Shown here: in pieces, positions 16,212-23,753 of the stretch
How the letters are laid out: the number at the start of each line of letters is the position of its first letter
How positions within the stretch are numbered: position 1 is the first letter of the stretch
Source: Verrucomicrobiota bacterium JB023
GTDB taxonomy: Bacteria; Verrucomicrobiota; Verrucomicrobiia; Verrucomicrobiales; Akkermansiaceae
Direction: 5' to 3'
Assembly (NCBI GenBank): GCA_030673895.1
Contig: JAUTCR010000025.1
Location: forward strand, 62,001 to 126,000
Length of the DNA stretch: 64,000 nt
Notes under the pieces: model-generated
The model's input: only the letters and a program-made list of their open reading frames with translations
What the model was told of the DNA's origin: nothing
Databases searched by the model: none
Position numbers and translations under genes: made by a program

Positions 16212-16607
16212 ATGCCAAGAGCAACTAATGGACCGGCTTCACGCAAGCGTCGGAAGCGCGTATTACTTCGCGCCAAGGGCTTCCGTGGCTTCCGCTCCAA
16301 ATTGTATCGTTACGCCAAGGACGCTGTCTACAAGGCACGTCAGTATGAGTATCGCGACCGTAAGAAGCGCAAGGGACAATTCCGTCGCCTCTGGATCCAG
16401 CGTATTAGCGCCGGTGTCCGTGAGCAGGGCTTGAGCTACTCCCGCTTCATCGAAGGCCTGAATTATGCGGGCATCGAGGTTGACCGCAAAGTCCTCGCCG
16501 ACCTTGCCGTTCACGATATCGAAGCCTTCAACACGGTCTGCGAAGCAGCCAAGGAAGGCCTTGCCCAGAAGCAAGAAGAGCTCGCCAAGCAAAAGGAAGC
16601 AGCTTAA
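16212..16607 (+). CDS. rplT: 50S ribosomal protein L20
   Basis: The 131-residue protein is clearly L20, an early assembly protein of the large subunit and, in many bacteria, autoregulator of its operon. It starts MPRATNGPASRKRRKRVLLRAKG in pattern, then RSKLYRYAKDAVYKARQYEYRDRKKRKGQFRRLWIQRI, the long basic helix typical of L20, and NYAGIEVDRKVLADLA in the globular domain. The carboxyl tail (KEGLAQKQEELAKQKEAA) is somewhat longer than average. No Shine-Dalgarno precedes the ATG (AGAGAATAAAAA). A strong terminator follows. Confidence 0.96.
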   Translation: MPRATNGPASRKRRKRVLLRAKGFRGFRSKLYRYAKDAVYKARQYEYRDRKKRKGQFRRLWIQRISAGVREQGLSYSRFIEGLNYAGIEVDRKVLADLAVHDIEAFNTVCEAAKEGLAQKQEELAKQKEAA

Positions 16608-16670
16608 CAATACCCTTTCATCCGAAGCCAACCCGGTTCGCACACACCGGCAAGCAACACGGAATAAAAA

Positions 16671-16701
16671 AGAGCCGCCTGTTCAGGGTGGCTCTTTTTT
16701 T
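16671..16701 (+). terminator. intrinsic terminator of rpmI-rplT
   Basis: AGAGCCGCC (16671-16679) pairs with GGTGGCTCT (16687-16695) over nine positions with one G-U pair and a seven-base loop, followed by a T-run to 16701. It closes the ribosomal protein operon. Confidence 0.88.
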
Positions 16702-16775
16702 GTATAATCAGACTCGTCTTGCACACTGCCGGCGGGAAGGGCCGCCTCAAGCCGGGAGGATTTCGCGCTCCACAC

Positions 16776-16804
16776 TTGATTCCTCCAAATCTCCGCCTCA
16801 TCTT
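16776..16804 (+). promoter_or_regulatory. candidate promoter of the class V aminotransferase
   Basis: TTGATT (16776-16781), a 17-base spacer and CATCTT (16799-16804) lie eight bases ahead of the ATG at 16813. The -10 match is loose. A start this close would give a near-leaderless mRNA. Confidence 0.25.
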
Positions 16805-16812
16805 CCGCCCGC

Positions 16813-17895
16813 ATGGCCAAACCCAAACTTTTTTCACCCGGTCCTGTTGACGTGGCTCAGGAAACTTACGCCGCCATGTGCGGCCCTACCATCGGTCACC
16901 GGGGTGCGGACTTCGAGGAGCTCTACGCCTCCATCCAGCCCGGCATCCAACAGGTTGCAATGACAGAGCGCCCGGTCTTCTTCTCCACCTCTTCCGCTTG
17001 GGGAGTCATGGAAGGAGCTATCCGGAACCTTGTGCAGAAGAAGGTGCTCAATCTCTGCTGTGGAGCCTTCTCCGACAAGTGGTTCGGCGTCGCCAAGTCT
17101 TGTGGGAAAGAAGCCGAGGCCATTCAGGTCGATTGGGGTCAGCCCATCGACCCTGAAGCCGTGCGAGCCAAGCTCTCCGAGGGCGGCTTCGACACGGTCA
17201 CCCTGGTTCACAACGAAACGTCCACCGGCTGTCTGAATCCGCTGAAGGAAATCGCGGCGGTTGTGCGCGAATTCGATGATGTCCTCCTCGTGGTGGACAC
17301 CGTCTCTTCCTTCTCCGCCCTGCCCATTCCTTGTGACGAGCTTGGCATCGATGTCATGCTCTGCGGGGTGCAAAAGGCTCTCGCCTTGCCTCCGGGTCTC
17401 GCCCTCTTTGTGACCAGCGAGCGGGCCCAGCAACGTGCGGCGCAGGTATCCGACCGGGGCTACTACTTCGATTTCCTCGAATTCCAAAAGAATCACGAGA
17501 AGAACAACACGCCTTCCACACCAGCCATTCCCCACCTCTACGCGCTCAAGGAGCGGGTCGACCACATGCTCGCCGAAGGCTTGGAGAATCGCTATCAACG
17601 GCACGAGAAGACCAATCAGATGCTTCTCGACTGGGGTGCAGGACACGGCTTCGAGCCCCTGCCGCCAGAAGGCTTCCGCTCGAAGACACTCGTCTGCTTC
17701 AAAACGCCCGACAATCTTGACCTTTCCGGCTGGATCAAGGCCGTTCGCAACAACCACGGCCTCTTGATCAATGGAGGCTACGGGAAGATCAAGGGTACGA
17801 CCTTCCGTATCTCGAACATGGGTAACGAAACCCCTGAGACGATGAAGGAACTCTTCGATGCGCTTGATGCCGAGCTGCCCAAGTTCCTAAGCTAA
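16813..17895 (+). CDS. class V aminotransferase (alanine-glyoxylate / serine aminotransferase type)
   Basis: The 360-residue PLP enzyme begins KLFSPGPVDVAQETYAAM, the GPV signature of the alanine-glyoxylate/serine-pyruvate aminotransferase group. The substrate-binding GHRGADFEELY follows, and HNETSTG, VVDTVSSFSALP (the PLP-contacting Asp) and CGVQKALALPPG carry the Schiff-base lysine. It probably interconverts serine or alanine with an oxo acid; a phosphoserine aminotransferase role (SerC-like class V enzymes) is also possible, since no serC/serA neighbour helps decide. It has its own terminator downstream and stands alone. Confidence 0.82.
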   Translation: MAKPKLFSPGPVDVAQETYAAMCGPTIGHRGADFEELYASIQPGIQQVAMTERPVFFSTSSAWGVMEGAIRNLVQKKVLNLCCGAFSDKWFGVAKSCGKEAEAIQVDWGQPIDPEAVRAKLSEGGFDTVTLVHNETSTGCLNPLKEIAAVVREFDDVLLVVDTVSSFSALPIPCDELGIDVMLCGVQKALALPPGLALFVTSERAQQRAAQVSDRGYYFDFLEFQKNHEKNNTPSTPAIPHLYALKERVDHMLAEGLENRYQRHEKTNQMLLDWGAGHGFEPLPPEGFRSKTLVCFKTPDNLDLSGWIKAVRNNHGLLINGGYGKIKGTTFRISNMGNETPETMKELFDALDAELPKFLS

Positions 17896-17910
17896 GCTCA
17901 TTTGATTAAG

Positions 17911-17938
17911 CGGATCCGGCTCGCTCCGGATCCGTTTT
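17911..17938 (+). terminator. intrinsic terminator of the aminotransferase gene
   Basis: CGGATCCGG (17911-17919) and CCGGATCCG (17926-17934) form a perfect nine-base stem with a six-base loop, followed by TTTT. Confidence 0.8.
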
Positions 17939-17968
17939 CGATTCGACCTCGGGAGGACGTTCCGCTAG

Positions 17969-18400
17969 TTGTCGGGAGTGAACAACAACCCCGGAACAAA
18001 CATTCCCCAGCCTCCCCCGGGCCTTCCCACCCAGCTGGCTGCCAATTCAATTAACTCGGAGGAGCGGACCATGGGGATGCTCTGCCACCTTTTGGGGCTT
18101 CTCACCGGCTTTCTCGGCCCTCTCATTCTGTGGCTGGTCAAGAAAGACGAGTCGGCCTTCGTCAATGCTCACGGGAAGGAATCCCTCAATTTTGCAATTT
18201 CGGTCGCCATCTACGCCATCGTCTTCGTTTCGATTCTATCAGTAGTCGGCATCGTGACCTTCGGGCTTGGTTTCATTTTCCTGATGCCTCTCTGGGCGGC
18301 CTTCATGATTGCGGTTCTGATATTCCAGATCCAAGCCTGCGTCGCCGCCAACAAAGGCGAGATGTATCGCTACCCGCTGACCATCAGGCTCATTCCCTAA
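17969..18400 (+). CDS. DUF4870-type small membrane protein
   Basis: The product has 143 residues: a proline-rich amino end (about 35 residues), then MGMLCHLLGLLTGFLGPLILWLVKKDE, in which a hydrophobic helix precedes the charged WLVKKDES turn, and two further helices ending with YPLTIRLIP. This order (xMLxHLxxL ... P-x-I-x-WLxKKDxSxFV-x-x-H-x-x-E-x-x-NF) matches DUF4870, a family of unknown function found in many bacteria. The start is uncertain: TTG at 17969 has GGAGG 12 bases upstream; GTG at 17978 is the alternative. Confidence 0.75.
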   Translation: MSGVNNNPGTNIPQPPPGLPTQLAANSINSEERTMGMLCHLLGLLTGFLGPLILWLVKKDESAFVNAHGKESLNFAISVAIYAIVFVSILSVVGIVTFGLGFIFLMPLWAAFMIAVLIFQIQACVAANKGEMYRYPLTIRLIP

Positions 18401-18415
18401 AGTCTCGCTGGCGGA

Positions 18416-18473
18416 GCGGGTGGAGCCTCCCGCACCCGCATTCTGTCCGAGCGCCTGGAAAGGCTCTGGGACA
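18416..18473. terminator. two hairpins between convergent genes
   Basis: GCGGGTG (18416-18422) pairs with CACCCGC (18433-18439). A second hairpin runs from TGTCC (18444) to GGACA (18473) with inner GAGC/GCTC and GCC/GGC pairs. There is no T-run on either side, so termination would have to be by another route; position between the stops of a plus- and a minus-strand gene supports a shared terminator. Confidence 0.35.
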
Positions 18474-18479
18474 GGAGCC

Positions 18480-19514
18480 TTAGGTTCGCATCGCGTCCAA
18501 GCATTCCATCGCCGCCCCACTGGCGATCAGACCGCGAGCCCGCTCGATCCCATCGCCCAAATCATCGGCGAGGCCGGCACAGGCCAAGCCCGCTCCCGCG
18601 TTCATCAAGACCATATCTCGTTTGGGGCCTTTCTCTTCATTACCGAGAATGTTGATCAGGATCTTAGCGTTTGCCTTCGCATCACCGCCCTGGAGCTCTT
18701 CCATGGAAGCTGTCTCAAGCCCGAAATCCGCAGGACTGATTTCCTCGTCAATATGATCCTGAAAGGAGCCCGCCTTACAAACGCGAGTGGAGCCCATCAG
18801 GCTGACCTCATCGACCGCCCGGCCATCAGCCGTCGTTCCGTGAACCGCCCAGACGGATTCCCGGCCAAGGCGCTGAAGAATCTCTGAGAAGGACGTGGCC
18901 AGCTCCCGCCGAGTGACGCCGACCAGCTGGCACTGGGGACGCGCTGGATTGAGCAAAGGTCCGATGAGATTGAAAATAGTCCGCACTCCTTCCTTGGCTA
19001 GCTGGGCGCGAACAGGAGCCACCGCCTTGAAAGCGGGGTGATATTTGCGGGCGTATAGGAAGCCAAGTCCGGAACGCTTCACCGTCTCAACGAAATCTTC
19101 CGGGCCCTGCTCGATATCGATTCCAAGTTCTTCCAACACATCAGCGCCGCCACTCTTGGAGGTCACCCCCCGATTGCCATGCTTGAGAACCTTCGCGCCA
19201 CCGGCAGCGATGATGAACATGCTCGTCGTTGAGACATTGAAGAGATTGAGCCCGTCCCCTCCCGTGCCGCAGACATCGATGGTTGGTCCATCCAGCTCCT
19301 CGGGGTCCAGGCCCACCGGCAGCGAGCGCTCAAGAAAGGCCTCCACGAAATAAGCGATTTCCGCCGGCGTCTCTCCCTTCGTCGCAAACGCCTTGAGAAA
19401 GCGCGCTTTCTTTTCGTCCGAGATGTCCTCATTGAGTAAGAATTCCGCCGCCGCCGCCGCGTGGCGTTCATCCAGTTCCTCTCCAGCCTCGACTTGGGAT
19501 ATGAGCGCGTCCAT
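18480..19514 (-). CDS. trpD: anthranilate phosphoribosyltransferase
   Basis: TrpD transfers phosphoribosyl from PRPP to anthranilate in tryptophan synthesis. The 344-residue protein has the PRPP loop CGTGGDG (82-88), NVSTT (93-97), KHGNRGVTSKSG (111-122), the FNLIGPLLNPARP segment, the VAPVRAQLAKEGVRTIFN anthranilate-binding region, and DEVSLMG with the metal-binding acidic pair. Length is normal. No other trp gene is adjacent, so tryptophan genes are scattered in this genome. Promoter-like hexamers end six bases ahead of the ATG (TAGCAT at 19521-19526), with no Shine-Dalgarno. Confidence 0.95.
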   Translation of the reverse strand: MDALISQVEAGEELDERHAAAAAEFLLNEDISDEKKARFLKAFATKGETPAEIAYFVEAFLERSLPVGLDPEELDGPTIDVCGTGGDGLNLFNVSTTSMFIIAAGGAKVLKHGNRGVTSKSGGADVLEELGIDIEQGPEDFVETVKRSGLGFLYARKYHPAFKAVAPVRAQLAKEGVRTIFNLIGPLLNPARPQCQLVGVTRRELATSFSEILQRLGRESVWAVHGTTADGRAVDEVSLMGSTRVCKAGSFQDHIDEEISPADFGLETASMEELQGGDAKANAKILINILGNEEKGPKRDMVLMNAGAGLACAGLADDLGDGIERARGLIASGAAMECLDAMRT

Positions 19515-19570
19515 GCCCGCATGCTAACCCCGGCGACCCGGAGCGCACCAAATAAAAAACGGTGCGACCT

Positions 19571-20839
19571 CTAATCAGCCTTGGCCAATTTCTCGCTTGA
19601 TGAGCCTTCCATCGGACTTCCATCGGCAGCCTCCACAGCCTCGCGTAGCTCCCTAACCGTTTCTCGGATACGGTCCTTGTCCTCCTTACTAATCGCGACA
19701 GCCAGCCAGCGAAAATCCTCGCTATTCAGCATGGCCACCTTGAGCAGCATGGTGAGCGGCACGGCCAGAAGCATCCCAACGGGTCCCCAGATCCACCCCC
19801 AGAAGAGAACGGACAAGATGACCACGAGCGTCGAGATCCCGAAGCGGCTGCCCATCATCATCGGCTCCACGAAATTACCCAGGAACACGTTGATCGCCGT
19901 GTATCCGGTTGCCACCGCGAGAGCCTGCGGCCAGCCAAATAAGAGCGCAGCCAGAATCGTGGGCGGCACCCCGGCGATGACCGAACCAACGACCGGAATA
20001 TAATTCAGTGCGTAGGCTAGAATTCCCCAGAGGATGAAGAAATCCAAATCGGCAACCCAGCAGAGGAAGCCGGCCAGAAGTCCGGTAATGAGGCTAACGA
20101 AGGTCTTAATGCCGAGAAATCGTTGGATATCCTTCGTCGCCGAAAGCAACCGCTCAAAGTTCGGCCCCTTGGCCTCGCAGATGGCGGTCAGGCGACGTCC
20201 ATACATTCGGGCCTCGGTGAGCATGAATACGGTCATCAACATCACAAGAAAGGACGTCCCGAAGAAGGATGCCACCCGTCCCACGACTCCGGTGCCGAAG
20301 CTCCAGACCTGCTCCAGATTGATCTTGTTGAGTTGCTCGACTGATTTGTCGCGGAAGTAGATGTTCACCTTCTCCTGGGCATCGGCCACGTTGCGCTTCT
20401 CAAGCTCCTCGACGATACCGTTCGACATCTCGCCAATCTTCTGCTCGACGAGGCTCTTGTAAGAGCGGGCATCGCCCCCGTTGCCAGTCCATTTCTCCTC
20501 GAGATCGCCTAACAAAACCACGGCGATGACGACCAAGCCGGCCAAGAAGGCAAAATCGACCAGCACGGTCAGGAAGACGGCAAGCGCCCGTGGCACCCGG
20601 TGCTCGCGCAACCAATTCGTGATGGGGAATGAAACCGTCGCGATGAAGAACGAAAGGAGAATAGGGACGAAAAAACCCGATGAGGCTCTGAGCCCCGCAA
20701 TCACAATGATTGAGCAGGCCAATATAAAAAGCAGCCGCAGCCCTCCACTTGCCTCTTCATAGGCTCCCTTGATGGCATTCGTCATCTTCTGGAATGAAAT
20801 TCTATACAGATCTTCCGGGATCACAAAAACTTCTCCCAT
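19571..20839 (-). CDS. AI-2E family transporter
   Basis: The predicted protein (422 residues from the ATG at 20839) has about eight membrane helices in the two-block pattern of the AI-2E/PerM family: an amino pair, a long extracytoplasmic stretch with EEKWTGNGGDARSYKSL and coiled-coil character, then RFLGIKTFVSLITGLLAGFL and the GILAYALNYIPVVGSVIAGVPP block, which is the family signature. Members export autoinducer-2 or act as Na+/H+ exchangers; substrate is not predictable here. A TTG at 20875 is an alternative start. It is divergent from queE. Confidence 0.85.
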   Translation of the reverse strand: MGEVFVIPEDLYRISFQKMTNAIKGAYEEASGGLRLLFILACSIIVIAGLRASSGFFVPILLSFFIATVSFPITNWLREHRVPRALAVFLTVLVDFAFLAGLVVIAVVLLGDLEEKWTGNGGDARSYKSLVEQKIGEMSNGIVEELEKRNVADAQEKVNIYFRDKSVEQLNKINLEQVWSFGTGVVGRVASFFGTSFLVMLMTVFMLTEARMYGRRLTAICEAKGPNFERLLSATKDIQRFLGIKTFVSLITGLLAGFLCWVADLDFFILWGILAYALNYIPVVGSVIAGVPPTILAALLFGWPQALAVATGYTAINVFLGNFVEPMMMGSRFGISTLVVILSVLFWGWIWGPVGMLLAVPLTMLLKVAMLNSEDFRWLAVAISKEDKDRIRETVRELREAVEAADGSPMEGSSSEKLAKAD

Positions 20840-20852
20840 CAATTTTCGTACC

Positions 20853-20881
20853 TTGCGGGACCAGCGGATTTCCAACAGCTT
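20853..20881 (+). promoter_or_regulatory. candidate promoter of queE
   Basis: TTGCGG (20853-20858), a 17-base spacer and CAGCTT (20876-20881) end nine bases before the queE ATG. The match is weak and overlaps the start of the divergent gene. Confidence 0.2.
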
Positions 20882-20890
20882 CTCGGCCTA

Positions 20891-21625
20891 ATGAAAGTGG
20901 TTCGACAAGCCGACGGTTCTCCTGAGATCTTTGCCACTCTACAAGGCGAGGGCCCCTCCATCGGCTCGCCCGCCGTCTTTCTTCGCTTGTCCCTCTGCAA
21001 CCTCCATTGCCAATGGTGTGACACCCCTTACACCTGGAATTGGAAAGGGACACCCTGGTCACACGATTCCGTAAAAAAATACGACAAGCACCTCGAAATT
21101 ATCGAGTTAGAACCACCTTCTCTCTCCGACCTTCTCAAACGACTCGACCTCCCCCGGCTCATCATTACCGGCGGCGAGCCGCTCCTGCAGGATGCTGCCA
21201 TTGTTGACTTGTTGGCCCACTTGGGCGGCCATTTCCCCTTCATCGAGATCGAAACCAACGGAACCCGCCGACCTTCCCCCGCCCTCGCGGAACAGGTCAC
21301 GCAATTCAATGTGTCGCCCAAGTTGAGCAACTCGGGCAACGACGCCTCGCTGCGACTGAACCGGGAGGTACTCAGTTGGTTCGGCACAGCGCCTTCAGCA
21401 TTTTTCAAGTTTGTCGTCGCCGACCCACGGGATTTGGATGAGGTGAAGAGCCTCATCGCCGATTACGGAATTCCTTCATCCAAGGTGATTCTCATGCCGG
21501 AGGGGCGAAGCTCGTCCATCCTTCACGAGCGAGCTCGCTGGCTGGCGCCGCTGTGTCAGCAAAACGGCTTTCGACTCGGTGATCGACTGCACGTTCATCT
21601 CTGGGGCGACGAGCGTGGTCGGTAA
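20891..21625 (+). CDS. queE: 7-carboxy-7-deazaguanine synthase
   Basis: QueE is a radical-SAM enzyme that contracts 6-carboxy-tetrahydropterin to 7-carboxy-7-deazaguanine, the committed ring-forming step to queuosine in tRNA. The 244-residue protein has the substrate/Fe-S region EIFATLQGEGPSIG, a CX3CX2C cluster motif (Cys36, Cys40, Cys43 in CNLHCQWCDTPYTW) and the SAM-binding ITGGEPLLQ and EIETNGT motifs. The cluster spacing is the canonical CX3CX2C, not the expanded form. queC, queD and queF are not in view. Confidence 0.92.
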   Translation: MKVVRQADGSPEIFATLQGEGPSIGSPAVFLRLSLCNLHCQWCDTPYTWNWKGTPWSHDSVKKYDKHLEIIELEPPSLSDLLKRLDLPRLIITGGEPLLQDAAIVDLLAHLGGHFPFIEIETNGTRRPSPALAEQVTQFNVSPKLSNSGNDASLRLNREVLSWFGTAPSAFFKFVVADPRDLDEVKSLIADYGIPSSKVILMPEGRSSSILHERARWLAPLCQQNGFRLGDRLHVHLWGDERGR

Positions 21626-21630
21626 GCCCC

Positions 21631-22161
21631 TCAATAAACCCTTGTGCGGGGCACTCGAAATTTATTCGGCATTTCATCCACGGGCATCAGCGTGCCATCG
21701 GGATAGCGATTGGCGGGGTCGCGTGGATCATAGACGAGTTCCCCTGCTTCCACCCCACGCACATCAACGGGCTGGTGGGTCTCGGGGTTATAAACCCAGC
21801 CCGGACGGCCCGGCACCGGAATCGCGTAGGGATATTGCCGCTTTACCGAAGGCAAGGGAGGCAGGTCTTCCGTTGGCAGAGTGGAATCAGCAGTGGTGAA
21901 GGAACTTTGCTGGACCTCATCCCGCTCGGCGGCGAGGGCATCCCGCTTGGCTCTCAGCTCCTTGATTTCCGCTACCGTCATGGGTTTGTTGGTGACCGTT
22001 CCACCGCCTTGACCAACAGTTGTCGATTGGCCGGTCAGCGTCTTTCCGGGGGCCGATTGACTCGTGGAGGACGGCCCGTTCGGGGAATTCCAGCCGGTCG
22101 AGGGTGAGCAGGAAACAACGAAAAGCGGGAGGGAAAGCAGAAGAAGGAGGCGCATCATCAT
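21631..22161 (-). CDS. small lipoprotein of unknown function
   Basis: From the ATG at 22161 the product has 176 residues. It starts with a lipoprotein signal: MMMRLLLLLSLP then LFVVSC, a lipobox with the cysteine to be acylated. After a Ser/Thr/Gly-rich linker comes a short helical coiled segment (EIKELRAKRDALAAERDEVQQ) and a tail with PYAIPVPGRPGWVYNPETH and YPDGTLMPVDEMPNKFRVP, rich in prolines and aromatic residues. The last block (VxVPGRPGxVxSPYxxxxxxVDVxG-like) occurs in Planctomycetes/Verrucomicrobia lipoproteins of unknown role. ATGs at 22155, 22158 and 22179 are alternative starts. Confidence 0.65.
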   Translation of the reverse strand: MMMRLLLLLSLPLFVVSCSPSTGWNSPNGPSSTSQSAPGKTLTGQSTTVGQGGGTVTNKPMTVAEIKELRAKRDALAAERDEVQQSSFTTADSTLPTEDLPPLPSVKRQYPYAIPVPGRPGWVYNPETHQPVDVRGVEAGELVYDPRDPANRYPDGTLMPVDEMPNKFRVPRTRVY

Positions 22162-22170
22162 GTTCACTCT

Positions 22171-22185
22171 GACGTTCATAACGTC
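22171..22185. promoter_or_regulatory. palindrome GACGTT-cat-AACGTC
   Basis: A perfect six-base inverted repeat with a three-base centre lies in the gap between the divergent lipoprotein and response-regulator genes, ten bases ahead of the lipoprotein ATG at 22161. It could be an operator; no known regulator matches. Confidence 0.25.
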
Positions 22186-22268
22186 CCAAATAGTCAAAAC
22201 CGTCTGTCCAAGTTCTCCAACGAAAAAGCCGTAAACATGACGGAAGCGCATACTGCCTCGGGAATCCG

Positions 22269-22296
22269 TTGCATTTGTCCGGAAGTGCGACAGAAT
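22269..22296 (+). promoter_or_regulatory. candidate promoter of the NtrC-type regulator
   Basis: TTGCAT (22269-22274), 16 bases and CAGAAT (22291-22296) precede the ATG at 22307 by ten bases. No sigma-54 type -24/-12 element (TGGCAC-N5-TTGC) is evident. Confidence 0.3.
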
Positions 22297-22306
22297 TTCG
22301 CACTCA

Positions 22307-23722
22307 ATGACGCCTATTCTCCTCATCGTCGATGACGAGAAACCGACCCGTGACGGCCTGCGCATGGCCTTGGACGAGTCGTTTGATACCTACGTGGCCG
22401 CCGATCTCGCTCAAGCTCGGGAGGTCTTGAAGGCGGAGAAAGTGGACCTTCTCCTAACGGATCTTCGCCTGGGTGCGGAGTCCGGCATGGACCTTTTGGA
22501 AGAGGCCCTCCGCATGCCCCAGCCCCCGGTCTGCCTGATCATGACAGCTTATGGCTCGGTCGATACTGCAGTGGAGGCGATGAGACGGGGCGCGTTCCAC
22601 TTCCTGACCAAGCCGCTCAATCTCGACGAAGTGGAGAACCTGCTCAAGAAGGCATCCCGCAGTCGCAAGTTGGAGAAGCAGAATGCCGCGCTCAAGGTCG
22701 AGAATGCCGAGCTGCGGAAGAAGTCGTCTCGCACCCCGACGGGCCTGGACCGCATCTTGGGGAAATCTGCTGCCATCAAGCGAGTGACGGAGACTATCGA
22801 GCAGATTGCGCCGACCCGATCCACGGTGCTCATCGAAGGCGAGACGGGAACGGGTAAGGAACTCGTCGCGCACGCTCTCCATGACCTCTCGGGTCGGCCG
22901 ACGGACAAGCTGGTCATCGTCAACTGCGCGGCTCTCTCGCCTCAACTCTTGGAATCCGAGCTTTTCGGCCACGAGAAAGGCTCCTTTACCGGTGCGACCC
23001 AGCGCCGCATCGGTCGTTTTGAGCAGGCCCACGGAGGCACCCTCTTTCTCGACGAAATTGGCGAAATCGACGCCTCAACCCAGGTGAAACTGCTCCGCGC
23101 ACTCTCGGAGCGGACCATTGAGCGAGTGGGCTCGAATACTCCTGTCCCCGTCGACGTCCGGCTCATTGCCGCGACCAACCGCTCCCTGCGCGAGATGGTC
23201 TCGGAAGGCGACTTTCGCGAAGACCTTTTCTTTCGCCTCAATGTCCTCAAGATTGACATGCCTCCCCTTCGGTCCCGGCCCGAGGACGTCATCCTCCTCG
23301 CCAATGCTTTTGTGCGGGAATTCTCAATGGAGAATGATCGAGTCGTGAAGCCGTTGTCCGATGAAACCTTGGAAATTCTGCGCAATGCGCGCTGGCCGGG
23401 CAATATCCGCGAGCTCCGCACCGTCATCGAGCATGGCGTGGTGATGTCCAATAGCGACCAGATCGAGCCGAGACATCTCCCCACCTTTCTGACCGACGGC
23501 TCTGAGACCTTAAACACCAAGGCGCCGCATGATATTGCGTCTGATACGGAAAAGAACCTTGCGCCTCCCGCCATCCTTAACTTGCATGCGCTCGAAACCG
23601 ACGCCATTCAACGGGCTCTTCGCCATACCGAAGGCAACAAAACCAAGGCGGCGACTCTCCTGGGAATCAGCCGCCGGACCCTGCAACGGAAATTGAGCGA
23701 ACTCGACAACAACAACGCATGA
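22307..23722 (+). CDS. sigma-54-dependent response regulator, NtrC family
   Basis: The 471-residue protein has three domains. The receiver (1-120) has the acidic pair VDDE, phospho-acceptor Asp52 (LLLTDLRL) and Lys102 (FLTKPLN). The AAA+ domain (about 147-380) has Walker A GETGTGKE (178-185), Walker B GGTLFLDEIGE and the R-finger region; the sigma-54-contacting loop is GSFTGA at 225-230 where GAFTGA is usual. A Fis-type helix-turn-helix closes the protein (NKTKAATLLGISRRTLQRKL). It would activate sigma-54 promoters when phosphorylated. No histidine kinase is adjacent, so it may be an orphan or paired with a distant sensor. Confidence 0.92.
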   Translation: MTPILLIVDDEKPTRDGLRMALDESFDTYVAADLAQAREVLKAEKVDLLLTDLRLGAESGMDLLEEALRMPQPPVCLIMTAYGSVDTAVEAMRRGAFHFLTKPLNLDEVENLLKKASRSRKLEKQNAALKVENAELRKKSSRTPTGLDRILGKSAAIKRVTETIEQIAPTRSTVLIEGETGTGKELVAHALHDLSGRPTDKLVIVNCAALSPQLLESELFGHEKGSFTGATQRRIGRFEQAHGGTLFLDEIGEIDASTQVKLLRALSERTIERVGSNTPVPVDVRLIAATNRSLREMVSEGDFREDLFFRLNVLKIDMPPLRSRPEDVILLANAFVREFSMENDRVVKPLSDETLEILRNARWPGNIRELRTVIEHGVVMSNSDQIEPRHLPTFLTDGSETLNTKAPHDIASDTEKNLAPPAILNLHALETDAIQRALRHTEGNKTKAATLLGISRRTLQRKLSELDNNNA

Positions 23723-23753
23723 ACTCCCACCTTCTTCTGACTGTCTTCAATCG

